The notes: generated by a model from the letters alone, not told the origin. A stretch of DNA of 50,742 bases from Candidatus Azobacteroides sp. (GCA_009783445.1 WRFY01000116.1:1-50742); one strand, 5' to 3'. Positions 9,609 through 19,244 are shown, counted from the first letter of the stretch. Program-made: numbers and translations.

Positions 9609-10271
9609 ATGAACGTGAAAATAGAACCTTCTTGGAATGAGCGCTTGGTTTCCGAATTTGAGAAACCTTATTTTCTCCATTTAGTCCATTTTGTTAAAGA
9701 CGAATATGCCTCAAAAACCATTTATCCCAAAGGCAACCAGATTTTCAACGCTTTTGATAAAACTCCTTTCGATAAGGTAAAAGTAGTCATATTGGGACAA
9801 GACCCGTATCACGAACCCGGCCAGGCGCATGGATTGTGTTTTTCAGTGAACGAGGGCATTCCTTTGCCTCCTTCCTTGCAAAATATCTACAAAGAACTCC
9901 AAAGCGACTTGGGAGTCGTTTCGCCGCCCTCTGGAAATCTGGAACGATGGGCCGAACAAGGCGTTTTGCTGTTGAACGCTACCCTAACGGTGGAAGCGCA
10001 CCGCGCCGGTTCGCACCAGCAAAAAGGTTGGGAAGAATTTACAGATGCCGTTATTCACAAAATTGCGGAAGAAAAACAACATGTCGTATTCATTCTGTGG
10101 GGCGCATACGCCCAAAAAAAAGGGTCGTTTATAGACCCTCAGAAACACTTTGTTATTCAATCGGCGCATCCGTCCCCTTTATCTGCTTATCGCGGGTTTT
10201 TCGGCAGCAAACCGTTCAGCAAAACCAACGATTATCTGATAAAAACCGGACAAACGCCCATTCAATGGTAA
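9609..10271 (+). CDS. ung: Uracil-DNA glycosylase, family 1
   Basis: The 220-residue protein has the family-1 signature: GQDPYH at residues 63-68, where Asp65 activates the water, and the HPSPLS loop with catalytic His187, followed by the GFFGSKPFS segment. It removes uracil from DNA as the first step of base excision repair. Length is normal for the family. It follows the LptD-like gene on the same strand and may share its transcript. A hairpin immediately after its stop ends the unit. Confidence 0.97.
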   Translation: MNVKIEPSWNERLVSEFEKPYFLHLVHFVKDEYASKTIYPKGNQIFNAFDKTPFDKVKVVILGQDPYHEPGQAHGLCFSVNEGIPLPPSLQNIYKELQSDLGVVSPPSGNLERWAEQGVLLLNATLTVEAHRAGSHQQKGWEEFTDAVIHKIAEEKQHVVFILWGAYAQKKGSFIDPQKHFVIQSAHPSPLSAYRGFFGSKPFSKTNDYLIKTGQTPIQW

Positions 10272-10280
10272 TAGGACTCA

Positions 10281-10302
10281 TTCCTCCTGCTTTTAGGAGG
10301 AA
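10281..10302. terminator. Hairpin between convergent genes
   Basis: TTCCTCC (10281-10287) pairs perfectly with GGAGGAA (10296-10302). It lies just after ung and overlaps the last codons of the convergent DUF6249 gene. The T-run is weak, so termination is likely but not certain. Confidence 0.5.
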
Positions 10303-10721
10303 CGGAACTGTTTGGCTTCGATAAAATAAGCAATCAAAAGTCCCAAGCCCCCAAAAATGGTGATAAAGGAAAAATAGAGGATCGATTGCATTTGATTTAT
10401 GTTATTGCCTGTTGCCCAATTGTTTCCTTCTGATTGCGAGGGAACCCATACGAGATTGTATTGGACAAAAAAAGCAATGATGCAACCCAATCCTACCCCT
10501 ATGAACAGTAATGATAGCCGCAAGGGCCATAAACCATAATCCGATCTGGAGAGGAAAGGAATGTTCCATTTTTTTGACAAAGGAGACGTTTCCTCCGGAG
10601 AGAGAGAAAGCGCCCACCTTTCGATCATTGCTAATCGTTCTCTCCGTCGAACAAATAGTTCAATTATCTTGTATATACCTAATACACAAAACCCTACAAT
10701 GCAAATAGCTGTAATATCCAT
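10293..10721 (-). CDS. DUF6249-like small membrane protein
   Basis: A 142-residue protein with three hydrophobic helices, at about residues 5-23, 66-87 and 111-134. A basic stretch (RRRERLAMIERW) follows the first helix. The arrangement and the ERLAMIE motif are typical of the Bacteroidetes DUF6249 family. These proteins often sit beside sigma factor genes, but no such neighbour is present here. Function unknown. It is separated from the feo genes by about 100 bases, so it could be either an independent gene or the tail of that operon. Confidence 0.75.
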   Translation of the reverse strand: MDITAICIVGFCVLGIYKIIELFVRRRERLAMIERWALSLSPEETSPLSKKWNIPFLSRSDYGLWPLRLSLLFIGVGLGCIIAFFVQYNLVWVPSQSEGNNWATGNNINQMQSILYFSFITIFGGLGLLIAYFIEAKQFRSS

Positions 10722-10819
10722 CTGTTTATTTTATTAAATTGTTGATAATAAATTTTGATCACAACTTTTTGACGCACGTTTAGAAAATTGGTTACAACAA
10801 AAGAAAGGTAAATTTAGAT

Positions 10820-10987
10820 TCACTTTTTAGACTTGTATTTCTGAGACAAGGCACAATCCATTGAACAGTTTTCGCAATTTTTGTTTGGAGGCGTTTTGCT
10901 TTTTCCAAAGACTTGAAAAATCTTGTATCCTGCATAGCAAACGCATGCCAACAAGATAATGCAAACAATGATCATTTGTCCGTTCAT
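10820..10987 (-). CDS. FeoB-associated Cys-rich membrane protein
   Basis: A 55-residue protein with one membrane helix (about 5-22) followed by a short cytoplasmic tail carrying CENCSMDCA. This is the layout of the FeoB-associated Cys-rich membrane protein family. The ATG at 10987 overlaps the feoB stop by four bases (ATGA), which fixes this start over any longer in-frame one and implies coupled translation with feoB. The tail cysteines may handle iron after uptake; that role is inferred. Confidence 0.9.
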   Translation of the reverse strand: MNGQMIIVCIILLACVCYAGYKIFQVFGKSKTPPNKNCENCSMDCALSQKYKSKK

Positions 10988-13257
10988 AAAAATAATCCTC
11001 CTATCCGGTAAATACCGAATGCAACTAACCAAGCGCATGCAGTTGTATAAAAAGCTGAAAATAAAGCCCATTTCAATCCCGACTCACGATAGATTGCCGC
11101 CAGCGCGGCCACGCACGGAAAATAAATCAGAATAAAAATCATGAAAGAGTAAGCTGTAAGAGGCGTAAAAGTGTGCGCTTCTTGCAATTTGCTTCTCAAA
11201 GTCGCAGACAATTCTTTGTCGCCTGAACCGGTTTGATACAATACGCCCATTGAACTGACTACAACTTCCTTTGCCGCCATTCCCGTGAGAATGCTCACCC
11301 CTACTTTCCAATCATAACCCAAAGGTTTGATGACCGGTTCAACCGCATGCCCCAGACGGCCAATATAGGAATGTTCCAATTGCGAAGCTTCGTCTCCTGC
11401 TTGCGTCTCCCGCGGAAAATAACCCAAAGCCCAGATCAAGATGGATGCAACCAAAATAATTGTTCCCATCTTTTGCAGATATTGCACGCTTTTGCCCCAG
11501 GTATATGTACTGATATTCCGTAGTGTCGGCCAACGGTAAGGAGGCAATTCCATGACAAAAGGAATATCTTGTTTTTTGAATAATATTTTGTTGAACAACA
11601 AAGCCGTAAGAATAGCGATCAAGATGCCGGTGATATAAATGCTGAACAAAACCACTCCTTGCTTGCGGACAAAGAAGACAGGAATAAACAATACATACAA
11701 CGGCAAGCGGGCGCTGCACGACATAAACGGAATAATCAACTGAGTGAGTAAACGGTCTTTTCTACTTTCCAGCGTTCGCGTAGCCATGATCGCCGGGACA
11801 TTGCAACCGAATCCCATCAGCATGGGAATAAACGACTTGCCATGCAACCCAATTTTGTGCATCATTTTGTCCATGATAAACGCCGCCCGCGCCATGTATC
11901 CCGTATCTTCCATCAGGGAAATACAAAAAAACAAGATCAGTATATTAGGAAAAAATACGATGACGCTTCCCACGCCTCCGATAATTCCGTCTGTCAGCAA
12001 ATCCCTCAAAATGCCTTCCGGCATCACATGCTTAATTCCAACGTTCAAGGCATTCACTCCCGATTCGATCCATTCGACCGGATAACTTCCCAACGAAAAA
12101 GTAAGCTGAAACATCAACCACATGAAAATAAGAAACAAAGGTATTCCCAACCATTTGTTGATCAATACATTGTCCAATCCGTACCCTTTCATCTTGTTTT
12201 TTTGTGGCGAAGAATGGTACGTTTCTTTCAAGGCTCCCCGAATGAAAGCATATTTGGCGTCGGTGATCCGTTCGGCAAAATGCTTATCATTTTCCAACCA
12301 TTGCAACGCCAGATAGCGCGAATGGTATTGGTCGGTCAACGCTGGATCGGCTTTTAGCTTCACCTTGATTCGATCAATTTCACGGTTGATATCTTCTCCG
12401 TAATTGATATGGATATGCCGGTAAAATTCATCCTTGTCTTCATACAATTCAATCACTTTGTCGATCAATTCGTTTATGCCCTTTCCCTTCGAGGCAATGG
12501 TTGGAATAATAGGAATGCCGATCATTTTACCTAAATATTCGTAATCAAATTGATCTCCTTTCTTACTCAACTCATCGTACATGTTCAAGGCGATCACCAC
12601 CTTGATATTCATATCAATCAGCTGGGTAGTCAGAAATAAATTCCGTTCCAGATTGGAAGCATCCACCACATTGATCACCACATCGGGCATAGTTTCCGTA
12701 AGATGTTTTCGCACAAACAGTTCTTCGGGCGAATATTCCGATAGCGAGTAAGTGCCCGGCAGATCGCTCAAATCGATCCGGTAACCGTTTTGGGTAAAAT
12801 GAGCCGTTTTAACATCCACTGTTACCCCGCCATAATTCCCTACCCGTTCTTGTTTGCCGGTTGCAAAATTGAAAAGCGTTGTCTTGCCTGAATTCGGATT
12901 TCCGACTAAAGCCACTTGGATGGTTTTTCCTTTTTCCTTTGCGATGCGGGAAATTTCGTCCGAAAGGAACGTTCCCTTGTAGGCATGAGTTTCAACAATA
13001 TCATCTTCGTCAACAATCTCAATCATACGCGCTTCGCTTATACGAAGCGATACGCGGTACCCCATTAGTTCGTATTCGATCGGATCGCGAAAGGGAAAAG
13101 GAGCTTTTTTGATGGCTTTCACCTGCGTACCTGCGATAAATCCCATCTCATTGATTCGTTTACGGAAAGCTCCGTATCCTTTCACCTTCGTGATAACGGC
13201 CGTCTCGCCAATAGGCAAATCGGAAAGATATCTGATTGTATTTTGCTGATCTTCCAT
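10984..13257 (-). CDS. feoB: FeoA-FeoB fusion ferrous iron transporter
   Basis: A 757-residue protein. Residues 6-82 form a FeoA-type SH3-like domain (RYLSDLPIGETAVI). Next comes the FeoB G-domain, with G1 GNPNSGKTT (119-127), G3 DLPG, G4 NMYD and G5 TIASKGKG. The C-terminal half is the polytopic permease with the Gate motif regions, including GCNVPAIMATRTL. It imports Fe2+ across the inner membrane, gated by GTP. FeoA fused to the front of FeoB is a known arrangement in Bacteroidetes. The partner small gene overlaps its stop codon. No clear Fur box was seen upstream. Confidence 0.96.
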   Translation of the reverse strand: MEDQQNTIRYLSDLPIGETAVITKVKGYGAFRKRINEMGFIAGTQVKAIKKAPFPFRDPIEYELMGYRVSLRISEARMIEIVDEDDIVETHAYKGTFLSDEISRIAKEKGKTIQVALVGNPNSGKTTLFNFATGKQERVGNYGGVTVDVKTAHFTQNGYRIDLSDLPGTYSLSEYSPEELFVRKHLTETMPDVVINVVDASNLERNLFLTTQLIDMNIKVVIALNMYDELSKKGDQFDYEYLGKMIGIPIIPTIASKGKGINELIDKVIELYEDKDEFYRHIHINYGEDINREIDRIKVKLKADPALTDQYHSRYLALQWLENDKHFAERITDAKYAFIRGALKETYHSSPQKNKMKGYGLDNVLINKWLGIPLFLIFMWLMFQLTFSLGSYPVEWIESGVNALNVGIKHVMPEGILRDLLTDGIIGGVGSVIVFFPNILILFFCISLMEDTGYMARAAFIMDKMMHKIGLHGKSFIPMLMGFGCNVPAIMATRTLESRKDRLLTQLIIPFMSCSARLPLYVLFIPVFFVRKQGVVLFSIYITGILIAILTALLFNKILFKKQDIPFVMELPPYRWPTLRNISTYTWGKSVQYLQKMGTIILVASILIWALGYFPRETQAGDEASQLEHSYIGRLGHAVEPVIKPLGYDWKVGVSILTGMAAKEVVVSSMGVLYQTGSGDKELSATLRSKLQEAHTFTPLTAYSFMIFILIYFPCVAALAAIYRESGLKWALFSAFYTTACAWLVAFGIYRIGGLFL

Positions 13258-13313
13258 TCTTAGTTTCCAACTATTTTCGTAGAAAGTTTTTTATTCTTAG
13301 AAAGAACAAGAAG

Positions 13314-13655
13314 TCATGGTAAATGAATTTCCCTCGTTTGTTGCGGTATAAGGACTACATTTCTTTCAAATACAACTTTCTTTTTATAAACTATTTTTAA
13401 GTGATGTGCTCCGCTTTTAACTGTATAAATATTGCCTTTCGTTCTTGTACCCGTCTTTCTCATTCTGTCGACTCTGGCCTTGAAAGGAGTTTTGTCGTCG
13501 ATGTATACATGAACGACTCCCGAATATTTTCTTTGGTTTTGAATAAATTGCAGATAGGATTTTTGTTCAGTTTTCTTAATAGCCGTTGTTTTTTCCGTTC
13601 GGCAAGCCGTCAAGAAAAAAAGAGGAACCAGCAATAAAAAGAGATATTTATTCAT
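13314..13655 (-). CDS. Small lipoprotein
   Basis: A 113-residue protein with a clear lipoprotein signal: MNKYLFLLLVPLFFLTAC, with the lipobox Cys at residue 18. The mature part contains VVHVYIDDKTPF and ends in a basic beta-rich segment (HHLKIVYKKKVVFERNVVLIP), which loosely resembles a PEGA-type surface domain. It is the last gene of a same-strand run that starts at lysA, and lies 56 bases upstream of feoB. Function unknown. Confidence 0.7.
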   Translation of the reverse strand: MNKYLFLLLVPLFFLTACRTEKTTAIKKTEQKSYLQFIQNQRKYSGVVHVYIDDKTPFKARVDRMRKTGTRTKGNIYTVKSGAHHLKIVYKKKVVFERNVVLIPQQTREIHLP

Positions 13656-13698
13656 CAGTCAATTCATTCAATCTACTTAATATTACGCCAATAGGCAT

Positions 13699-14418
13699 TT
13701 ATTTTTTTCTCAATTCCTTCAATATATCTTCTTGATCAAAGATTTTTACGTTTGTGATAACAAAATGCGTGTTGATGAAATCGCCATATTCATTGCATTC
13801 GGAAATAGCTTCTTTCAACATTTCTTTTAGATCGATATGTAAACTGATTAAAAACACTAAAGAGAAATAATTGCTCTTGATGCTGATATCTTCCAATTCC
13901 CCTTGATATTTCTCGACAACCAAAGGGATTTCTTTTTCAATCAAATCCCGCTGATATTTTGAAAAAGGTTTCAATTCGGCTGACTTGAAAAAAGCGTAAA
14001 AACGAAGTTTATTCCCTTTTCCCCCCAGTCCGGTAGAGATAAACACTTGCCGTTCTTCGGAAAACTCCGATTCCAACGTAATTTTTGCCTGTAACAAAGA
14101 CAAGGAAGCCCAATCGCTCAACTGATCTTGGGTATCCTTACTGTACGCTTCCAAAGCTCTGTAAGCTTTTATATCGCCCGAAGTGGCCAAAAAAGTCATT
14201 GCATATTTTTTTTCCTCTGAACTCGAATCTGTCGAATTCAGAATTTCGATTTGTTCCGCCACCGACTCGTTTTTACTGTGATTTCTTACATTTTCAGAAT
14301 ACTTAAAATATTCCATTTGTTTTTCAACTGGAATAGATGTTTCCAACACATGTAAATTTCCTTCCAATCCTTTAATCGACTGTCGGAATTCTCTAAATAC
14401 ATCGTTATCGTTTTTCAT
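13699..14418 (-). CDS. Conserved hypothetical cytoplasmic protein
   Basis: A 239-residue, mostly helical soluble protein with no signal peptide or membrane segment. A region around AMTFLATSGDIKAYRAL looks like HEAT-type helical repeats, and a distinctive central motif reads VFISTGLGGKGNKLRFYAFF. I do not recognise a characterised family. It begins nine bases after the glycosyltransferase stop, so the two are almost surely cotranscribed. Confidence 0.7.
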   Translation of the reverse strand: MKNDNDVFREFRQSIKGLEGNLHVLETSIPVEKQMEYFKYSENVRNHSKNESVAEQIEILNSTDSSSEEKKYAMTFLATSGDIKAYRALEAYSKDTQDQLSDWASLSLLQAKITLESEFSEERQVFISTGLGGKGNKLRFYAFFKSAELKPFSKYQRDLIEKEIPLVVEKYQGELEDISIKSNYFSLVFLISLHIDLKEMLKEAISECNEYGDFINTHFVITNVKIFDQEDILKELRKK

Positions 14419-14427
14419 ATTTCCAAT

Positions 14428-15552
14428 TTATAATCTTTTCTTCCTGCTAAATATTGTGTAAAGATAGAAATATCCATCCACAAACGGTTGAATTAAGTCG
14501 AAAACAGACAAAGAAAAATAAAATTTGGGTATTTTTAACACACTTCCAGTATTATTAACAATCAGCAATTGCGTAGCTAATCGAATCAAAAAGCACGAAA
14601 CGGCGGCAACCACATAAATCCAATGGGAAATATTCAGGATAATCGTCAAAACCAACAAGATAAAAAATGCGATTCGCGATATCTTTTCTATTCTCCAAAA
14701 GCTCACGGATAATTTTTTATAAAATTTCGAAGTCAATATTCGCTTGATTTTCCATTCCCTCCAAAGATAAGAATCCTTCATGTCCACCCGAATAACGCTT
14801 TCGGGCGACAAGGCAACGGCTACATTGTCCTTGCGGGCGATCCGGTTGATAAACAAATCGTCTTCGCCGGCATCGAGAAAATTGAAGCCGGAAAATCCTT
14901 TTTGTTGCACAAAATGTTCTTTGTAGTACGCCAGATTTCTTCCATTTCCCGTATAGGGATATTTCGCTATGGCCAACGACATCATTTGCAAATTGGAAAA
15001 AAAATAATCGTAAGCGGCATATAGAGAAGGATAATTTTCTAAAATACTGAAACCCAATACGATTGTTTTTTTATCCGTAAAATGCTGCGCCATAGAACGA
15101 ATCCAGTTGGCGCCGCAAGGATGGCAATCAACTTCCGTAAATAACAAAGCTTCGTTTTTGGCCGCTTTAATTCCAACAGCCAATCCCATTTTTTTCCGGC
15201 TCAAATGTTTGCTTCCTGTAGGAATATACGTATGGTAAAGATGAGAATACCGGCTGGCTAAGCATTTCAACACGTCGTCCGATTCATCGGTTAAATCATC
15301 ATTTACAACGATTACTTCATATTGCGGATAATCTTGTTCGAGAATAGCCGGAAGATAACTTTTTAAACGCTCGACATCGTCATGAGTATAAATAATGACC
15401 GAAACCGGCGGTTGGGATGCGGTAAAGGTTATTTTTCCTTTCTCTATCTTTTTTTGATATAAGTAAGGTTTAGCCAAAAAAATCCAGTAATAGATCAACT
15501 GGACGCCCAGACAGAAAAATAAAGAAAATAATAATATCGTCGGAAAAGTCAT
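14428..15552 (-). CDS. Membrane glycosyltransferase, family 2
   Basis: A 374-residue protein with an N-terminal membrane helix (about 5-25) and a GT-A domain of the GT2 type. The sugar-nucleotide fold begins at PPVSVIIYTHDD, the metal-site region is FTEVDCHPCG, and an acceptor-side acidic motif appears as DAGEDDLF. Two or three membrane helices follow (about 285-350). It probably transfers a sugar to a lipid-linked or polysaccharide acceptor at the inner membrane; the substrate is unknown. Its ATG overlaps the lysA stop by four bases. Confidence 0.88.
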   Translation of the reverse strand: MTFPTILLFSLFFCLGVQLIYYWIFLAKPYLYQKKIEKGKITFTASQPPVSVIIYTHDDVERLKSYLPAILEQDYPQYEVIVVNDDLTDESDDVLKCLASRYSHLYHTYIPTGSKHLSRKKMGLAVGIKAAKNEALLFTEVDCHPCGANWIRSMAQHFTDKKTIVLGFSILENYPSLYAAYDYFFSNLQMMSLAIAKYPYTGNGRNLAYYKEHFVQQKGFSGFNFLDAGEDDLFINRIARKDNVAVALSPESVIRVDMKDSYLWREWKIKRILTSKFYKKLSVSFWRIEKISRIAFFILLVLTIILNISHWIYVVAAVSCFLIRLATQLLIVNNTGSVLKIPKFYFSLSVFDLIQPFVDGYFYLYTIFSRKKRL

Positions 15553-16703
15553 TCTAATAAATCCGAAAAATAAGCTTTAGGTAATTGTCTGCAATTGTAT
15601 TGAGAAGCCATAATCTCTCCATAAGCGCCGGAGGAACGGATAGCCAACAGATCTCCCCTACTCGTTCGGTTCAGTTCGATCTGCTTAGCAAAACAGTCGG
15701 ACGATTCGCAAATAGGACCTACTACCTCGTAGGTTTCAAGCGGCTGCTCTGAACTCAAATTCTCGATGAAATGGTATGCATCGTAAAGAGCAGGACGAAT
15801 CAGCTCGGTAAATCCGGCGTCGAGAATCACAAATGTTTTTTCGCTTCCTTCTTTCACATAGAGGGTCTTGGAAATTAAACTTCCACACTGTCCAACAATC
15901 GAACGTCCCGGTTCGAAATGAACCTCTTGATGAGGAAAAACAGGAAAATGAGTATGGAACAGTTCGAAATACTCTTTGAAATCCGGAATCGGATGATCGT
16001 CCGGATGTTCATAATCAATTCCCAATCCTCCGCCAAAATTAATATGTTCTATTTTAATTTGTTGTTCGGACAATCGAGTTTGAATTTCGTTGGCCCGTTT
16101 ACAAAGCAGAAGAAAAGGTTCTTTGTCGGTTATTTGAGAACCAATATGAAAATGCAGTCCAAGAAGTTTCAGGAACGGAAGGGATTTCAATAGCTTCAAC
16201 ACCTCGTCCAACTGATCGAGATGGATTCCAAACTTGTCTTCTTTCGTTCCAGTCGTAATGTGACTGTGCGTATGGGCATCGACGTCCGGATTGATGCGCA
16301 AAGCGATTCCCGCCGTTTTCCCTTTCGATCCGGCCCAATAGTTGATGACTTCCAATTCAGGAATAGATTCCACATTAAAGCAAAAAATATCATGGTCTAA
16401 GCCCACGTTAATTTCCCAATCGGCTTTTCCTACTCCTGCAAAAACAATTTTTCCGCATGGAAATCCAGCATTCAATGCCGCTTGGATTTCACCTCCGCTC
16501 ACGCAATCGGCTCCCACTCCCTGTCCGCTAATAATGGAAAGTATCCGCGGATTGGCATTGGCCTTCACCGCATAATGAATGTGATAATTGTATTTGGCCG
16601 CTTCCGTAACTGCCGCATCTAAAGTTTTCCTCAAAAGCGCAATATCATAAAAATAAAACGGCGTTTCTATTGATCTGAATTTATCGATTGGAAAATATTT
16701 CAT
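15549..16703 (-). CDS. lysA: Diaminopimelate decarboxylase
   Basis: A 384-residue PLP enzyme of the fold-III (alanine racemase/ornithine decarboxylase) type. The PLP lysine is Lys47 in YAVKANANP. The HFHIGSQ and GGGLGIDY segments and EPGRSIVG bind the cofactor phosphate, and the catalytic cysteine of the partner subunit is Cys332 in GPICESSDCF. It makes L-lysine from meso-diaminopimelate. Length is normal. It leads a run of cotranscribed genes (glycosyltransferase, hypothetical protein, lipoprotein). Confidence 0.96.
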   Translation of the reverse strand: MKYFPIDKFRSIETPFYFYDIALLRKTLDAAVTEAAKYNYHIHYAVKANANPRILSIISGQGVGADCVSGGEIQAALNAGFPCGKIVFAGVGKADWEINVGLDHDIFCFNVESIPELEVINYWAGSKGKTAGIALRINPDVDAHTHSHITTGTKEDKFGIHLDQLDEVLKLLKSLPFLKLLGLHFHIGSQITDKEPFLLLCKRANEIQTRLSEQQIKIEHINFGGGLGIDYEHPDDHPIPDFKEYFELFHTHFPVFPHQEVHFEPGRSIVGQCGSLISKTLYVKEGSEKTFVILDAGFTELIRPALYDAYHFIENLSSEQPLETYEVVGPICESSDCFAKQIELNRTSRGDLLAIRSSGAYGEIMASQYNCRQLPKAYFSDLLE

Positions 16704-16775
16704 TTTTATATCTCTTAACTATTTTTTTTGACTTCCTTTTTTAATGGCGAGTATATTTATGAGAACTTATCGTTT

Positions 16776-16783
16776 CAAAGTTA
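16776..16783 (-). promoter_or_regulatory. Putative -7 box (TAACTTTG) of lysA
   Basis: Matches TAnnTTTG on the minus strand and predicts a leader of about 65 bases. No -33 box at the usual distance. Confidence 0.3.
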
Positions 16784-16913
16784 AAAAAACCTTGCAAAAT
16801 TAACCTTTAATTTTTATTTTTCCTAACAATTGGACTATTTTTGTTTTTATGGCAATCAGTGGGTCGGAAGAGAAGAATTTATAGGATGGATATCCGCATC
16901 TATAAAAAAATGC

Positions 16914-16921
16914 TACCTTTG
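16914..16921 (+). promoter_or_regulatory. Putative -7 box (TACCTTTG) of corA
   Basis: Matches TAnnTTTG and would put the transcript start near 16928, about 20 bases before the ATG at 16949. A second match, TATTTTTG, lies at 16836-16843. If that one is used instead, the start at 16886 is possible. Confidence 0.35.
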
Positions 16922-16948
16922 GTTCGCTTAATCAAACAAAAGAAAAGA

Positions 16949-18052
16949 ATGGAAAAGAAAAAGAAATCGGGATTCATCAAAGGAATTGATCTGCACAAAT
17001 TCTTGCCTCGCGCCTCAGGGAAAGCGGCTCCTCCGGGAACCATTGAATATATCGGGAAACCTCAACAGATGCCTACTTCCATGGAGGTTATTTCCTACGG
17101 AGAACAGGAAATACAGCGGAAAAAGATATCGACTGTAGAAGATTTGCGCCCCGTTTTATCAACCGGTTCTTACCAATGGATTCAAATCACTGGATTGCAA
17201 GATGTAATTCTGCTGCAACAGTTGGGCGAATTGTTTCAAATTGACGCTCTCAATATGGAAGTCATTGCCAATACCACAGAACGTCCAGATATTGAGGAGT
17301 ATGAACACTATATTTTTGTAGTGCTCAAGTCTATGCAGATTGAACCCCAAACCCGAGAAATTATCATAGAGCAGATCAGTGTCATTGTGGGTAAAAATTA
17401 CCTAATATCGCTTCATGAAACACCGCCTGTTCTCTTTGAACCCTTGTACCAAAGAATCGTTGCCGGCGGAAAGCAAGCCGACAAATTTACCCCTGATTAT
17501 CTATTGTTTGCTATTTGCGACTTGGTGATTGACAACTATTTCTCCCTTCTGGAAAATTTAGGAGAAACGATTGAGACCATCGAAGATGAATTGATTTCGT
17601 CGCCAAGCTCTTCTTGCCAGCAGTTAATTTATAAATCGAAACGACAACTTTTTTATGCAAAAAAAATCGTATGGCCTACCCGCGAAGTGATAGGAATGCT
17701 CCAAAGCTCACTGCATCCACTGATTACCGACCATTCACGCAATTATTTTCGAAATATTCATGATCATGTGGTACAGATTATCGAAACCATTGAAAGTCTC
17801 TTAGATCTTAGTTCCAACATGATGGATCTTTACTTGTCGACCGTTAGCAACCGGCTTAATGAAATAATGAAAGTACTCACCATTTTCTCGGCGCTTTTCA
17901 TCCCGATGACTTTTCTTGCCGGGGTATATGGGATGAATTTCAAGGGCATGCCGGAACTGGACTGGAAATATGGCTATATCGGATTTTGGGGAGTGGTTAT
18001 TGTTGTTGTCATTGTCATGCTCCTTTTCTTCAAACATAAGAAGTGGGCGTGA
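16949..18052 (+). CDS. corA: CorA-family magnesium/cobalt transporter
   Basis: A CorA-type divalent-cation channel of 367 residues from the ATG at 16949 (MEKKKKSGF). The cytoplasmic domain carries the family segments LNMEVIANTTERPDIEEYE and the long stalk helix. The two C-terminal membrane helices are joined by the hallmark YGMNFKGMPE loop that forms the selectivity filter, and the protein ends in a basic KHKKWA tail. The frame is open upstream, so in-frame ATGs at 16886 and 16910 are alternatives. The shorter form fits the family start and the nearest -7 box. Confidence 0.93.
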   Translation: MEKKKKSGFIKGIDLHKFLPRASGKAAPPGTIEYIGKPQQMPTSMEVISYGEQEIQRKKISTVEDLRPVLSTGSYQWIQITGLQDVILLQQLGELFQIDALNMEVIANTTERPDIEEYEHYIFVVLKSMQIEPQTREIIIEQISVIVGKNYLISLHETPPVLFEPLYQRIVAGGKQADKFTPDYLLFAICDLVIDNYFSLLENLGETIETIEDELISSPSSSCQQLIYKSKRQLFYAKKIVWPTREVIGMLQSSLHPLITDHSRNYFRNIHDHVVQIIETIESLLDLSSNMMDLYLSTVSNRLNEIMKVLTIFSALFIPMTFLAGVYGMNFKGMPELDWKYGYIGFWGVVIVVVIVMLLFFKHKKWA

Positions 18053-18112
18053 AACAACGCGGTACGTGGTACGCGGTTGTTGTATTTACCACCTTGTACC
18101 ACGCACCCTACG
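18053..18112. repeat. Short direct and inverted repeats between convergent genes
   Basis: AACAAC (18053-18058) and GTTGTT (18076-18081) form the arms of a hairpin around GTAC...GTAC, directly after the corA stop. The heptamer GGTACG(T/C) is repeated in tandem and its complement (CGTGGTAC / GTACCACG) recurs about 25 bases later. This may stop transcription from both sides, although no T-run is present. Confidence 0.5.
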
Positions 18113-18118
18113 CCTAAA

Positions 18119-19129
18119 TTATTTAAATCCGCGCTCGTACATTGGAGGGATGAACGTATCCACTTCCTTTGCATGGGCAACGTTCAGCGTCCAATACGGG
18201 TTTCTCAACAGCGCGCGGCCCAACGCTACAAGGTCTGCCCGTCCATTTTCGATAATTTCTTCCGCCAGATCGGGATGGTCGATCAGGCCGACGGCAATAG
18301 TCGGAATGCCGCATTGTTCTTTAATAATCCTCGAAAATTCTACCTGATAGCCGGGATACGATTTTACCGGATTTTCAGTCAGTCCGCCCGAACTGACATG
18401 TACCAAATCGAGGTAGTTTTTTACTTGATTGACTATCCGTACCATTTCATGCACATCAATACCACCGGCTGTGAAATCGGATGCCGAAACACGTATCTGC
18501 AATGGAATACTGGGAAGAACCGCCCGAATGCTTTCGAGAATCAACTTTAGAAACCGGACCCGATTTTCCGTTGAGCCGCCAAATTCGTCCGTGCGTTTGT
18601 TGGCGATGGGCGATAAAAACTCATGAATCAAGTAGCCGTGTGCCGCATGCACTTCTATTAGGTCAAATCCGGCTTGAACTGCCCTCAGGGCTGCCGCCTT
18701 GAAATCATCGACTTTCTGGAGAATTTCTTGTTTTGTCAGTTCATGCGGGATACCGTAATCGCTGCTGAAAGCCAAAGCGCTGGGCGCTAATAAATTTGCA
18801 TTGTCAAAACCTTTGCGGCCAGCATGAGCCAATTGCAAAGCCATTTTGGCTCCGTATGGATGGCAATCATCGACTAATGCCTTTAAAGCGGTTTGTTGAT
18901 CTTCGTTCCAAATGCCCAAGTCTTTCGGCTCGATGCGTCCTTCCGGACTAACAGCCGTTGCTTCGACAATGATCAATCCCACGCCGCCGACTGCCCGCGT
19001 TGCATAATGGATCCTATGCTTTTGATTGGCAAGACCATCATTCTCTGCCTGCCACATGCACATGGGCGGCATCACGATTCTGTTTCTTAACAAAAGATTT
19101 TTGATAGAATACGCTTCTAATAATTTCAT
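18119..19129 (-). CDS. NADPH-dependent ene-reductase, YqjM type
   Basis: A 336-residue Old Yellow Enzyme-family flavoprotein. The YqjM-type active-site cysteine appears as Cys24 in MPPMCMW, and the substrate-binding pair as His161 and His164 in HAAHGYLIHEF. The FMN-binding segments RTDEFGGS.ENR and the C-terminal GRADLVALGRALLRNP are also present. It reduces alpha,beta-unsaturated carbonyl compounds with NAD(P)H. The length matches YqjM (about 338). It is monocistronic, with a TACTTTTG box at 19168-19175 on the minus strand as a possible -7. Confidence 0.92.
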   Translation of the reverse strand: MKLLEAYSIKNLLLRNRIVMPPMCMWQAENDGLANQKHRIHYATRAVGGVGLIIVEATAVSPEGRIEPKDLGIWNEDQQTALKALVDDCHPYGAKMALQLAHAGRKGFDNANLLAPSALAFSSDYGIPHELTKQEILQKVDDFKAAALRAVQAGFDLIEVHAAHGYLIHEFLSPIANKRTDEFGGSTENRVRFLKLILESIRAVLPSIPLQIRVSASDFTAGGIDVHEMVRIVNQVKNYLDLVHVSSGGLTENPVKSYPGYQVEFSRIIKEQCGIPTIAVGLIDHPDLAEEIIENGRADLVALGRALLRNPYWTLNVAHAKEVDTFIPPMYERGFK

Positions 19130-19236
19130 TAGTTACTCCTTTATTTTAAATGATTCTAATAATAATACAAAAGTACATTTAATTTGGGAAAAGGAAAAAT
19201 TCTGAATCCGGGCAGCACATTTTGAGAGCAAAAGCG

Positions 19237-19244
19237 TATTTTTG
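19237..19244 (+). promoter_or_regulatory. Putative -7 box (TATTTTTG) of the galactanase gene
   Basis: Matches TAnnTTTG and lies 26 bases before the ATG. The nearest TTTG (19221-19224) is too close for a standard -33. Confidence 0.35.

Noticed and set aside
10988..11071. N-terminal extension of the FeoB-associated protein
   Set aside because: The ATG at 10987 overlaps the feoB stop and gives the normal family N-terminus; the longer frame runs inside feoB.
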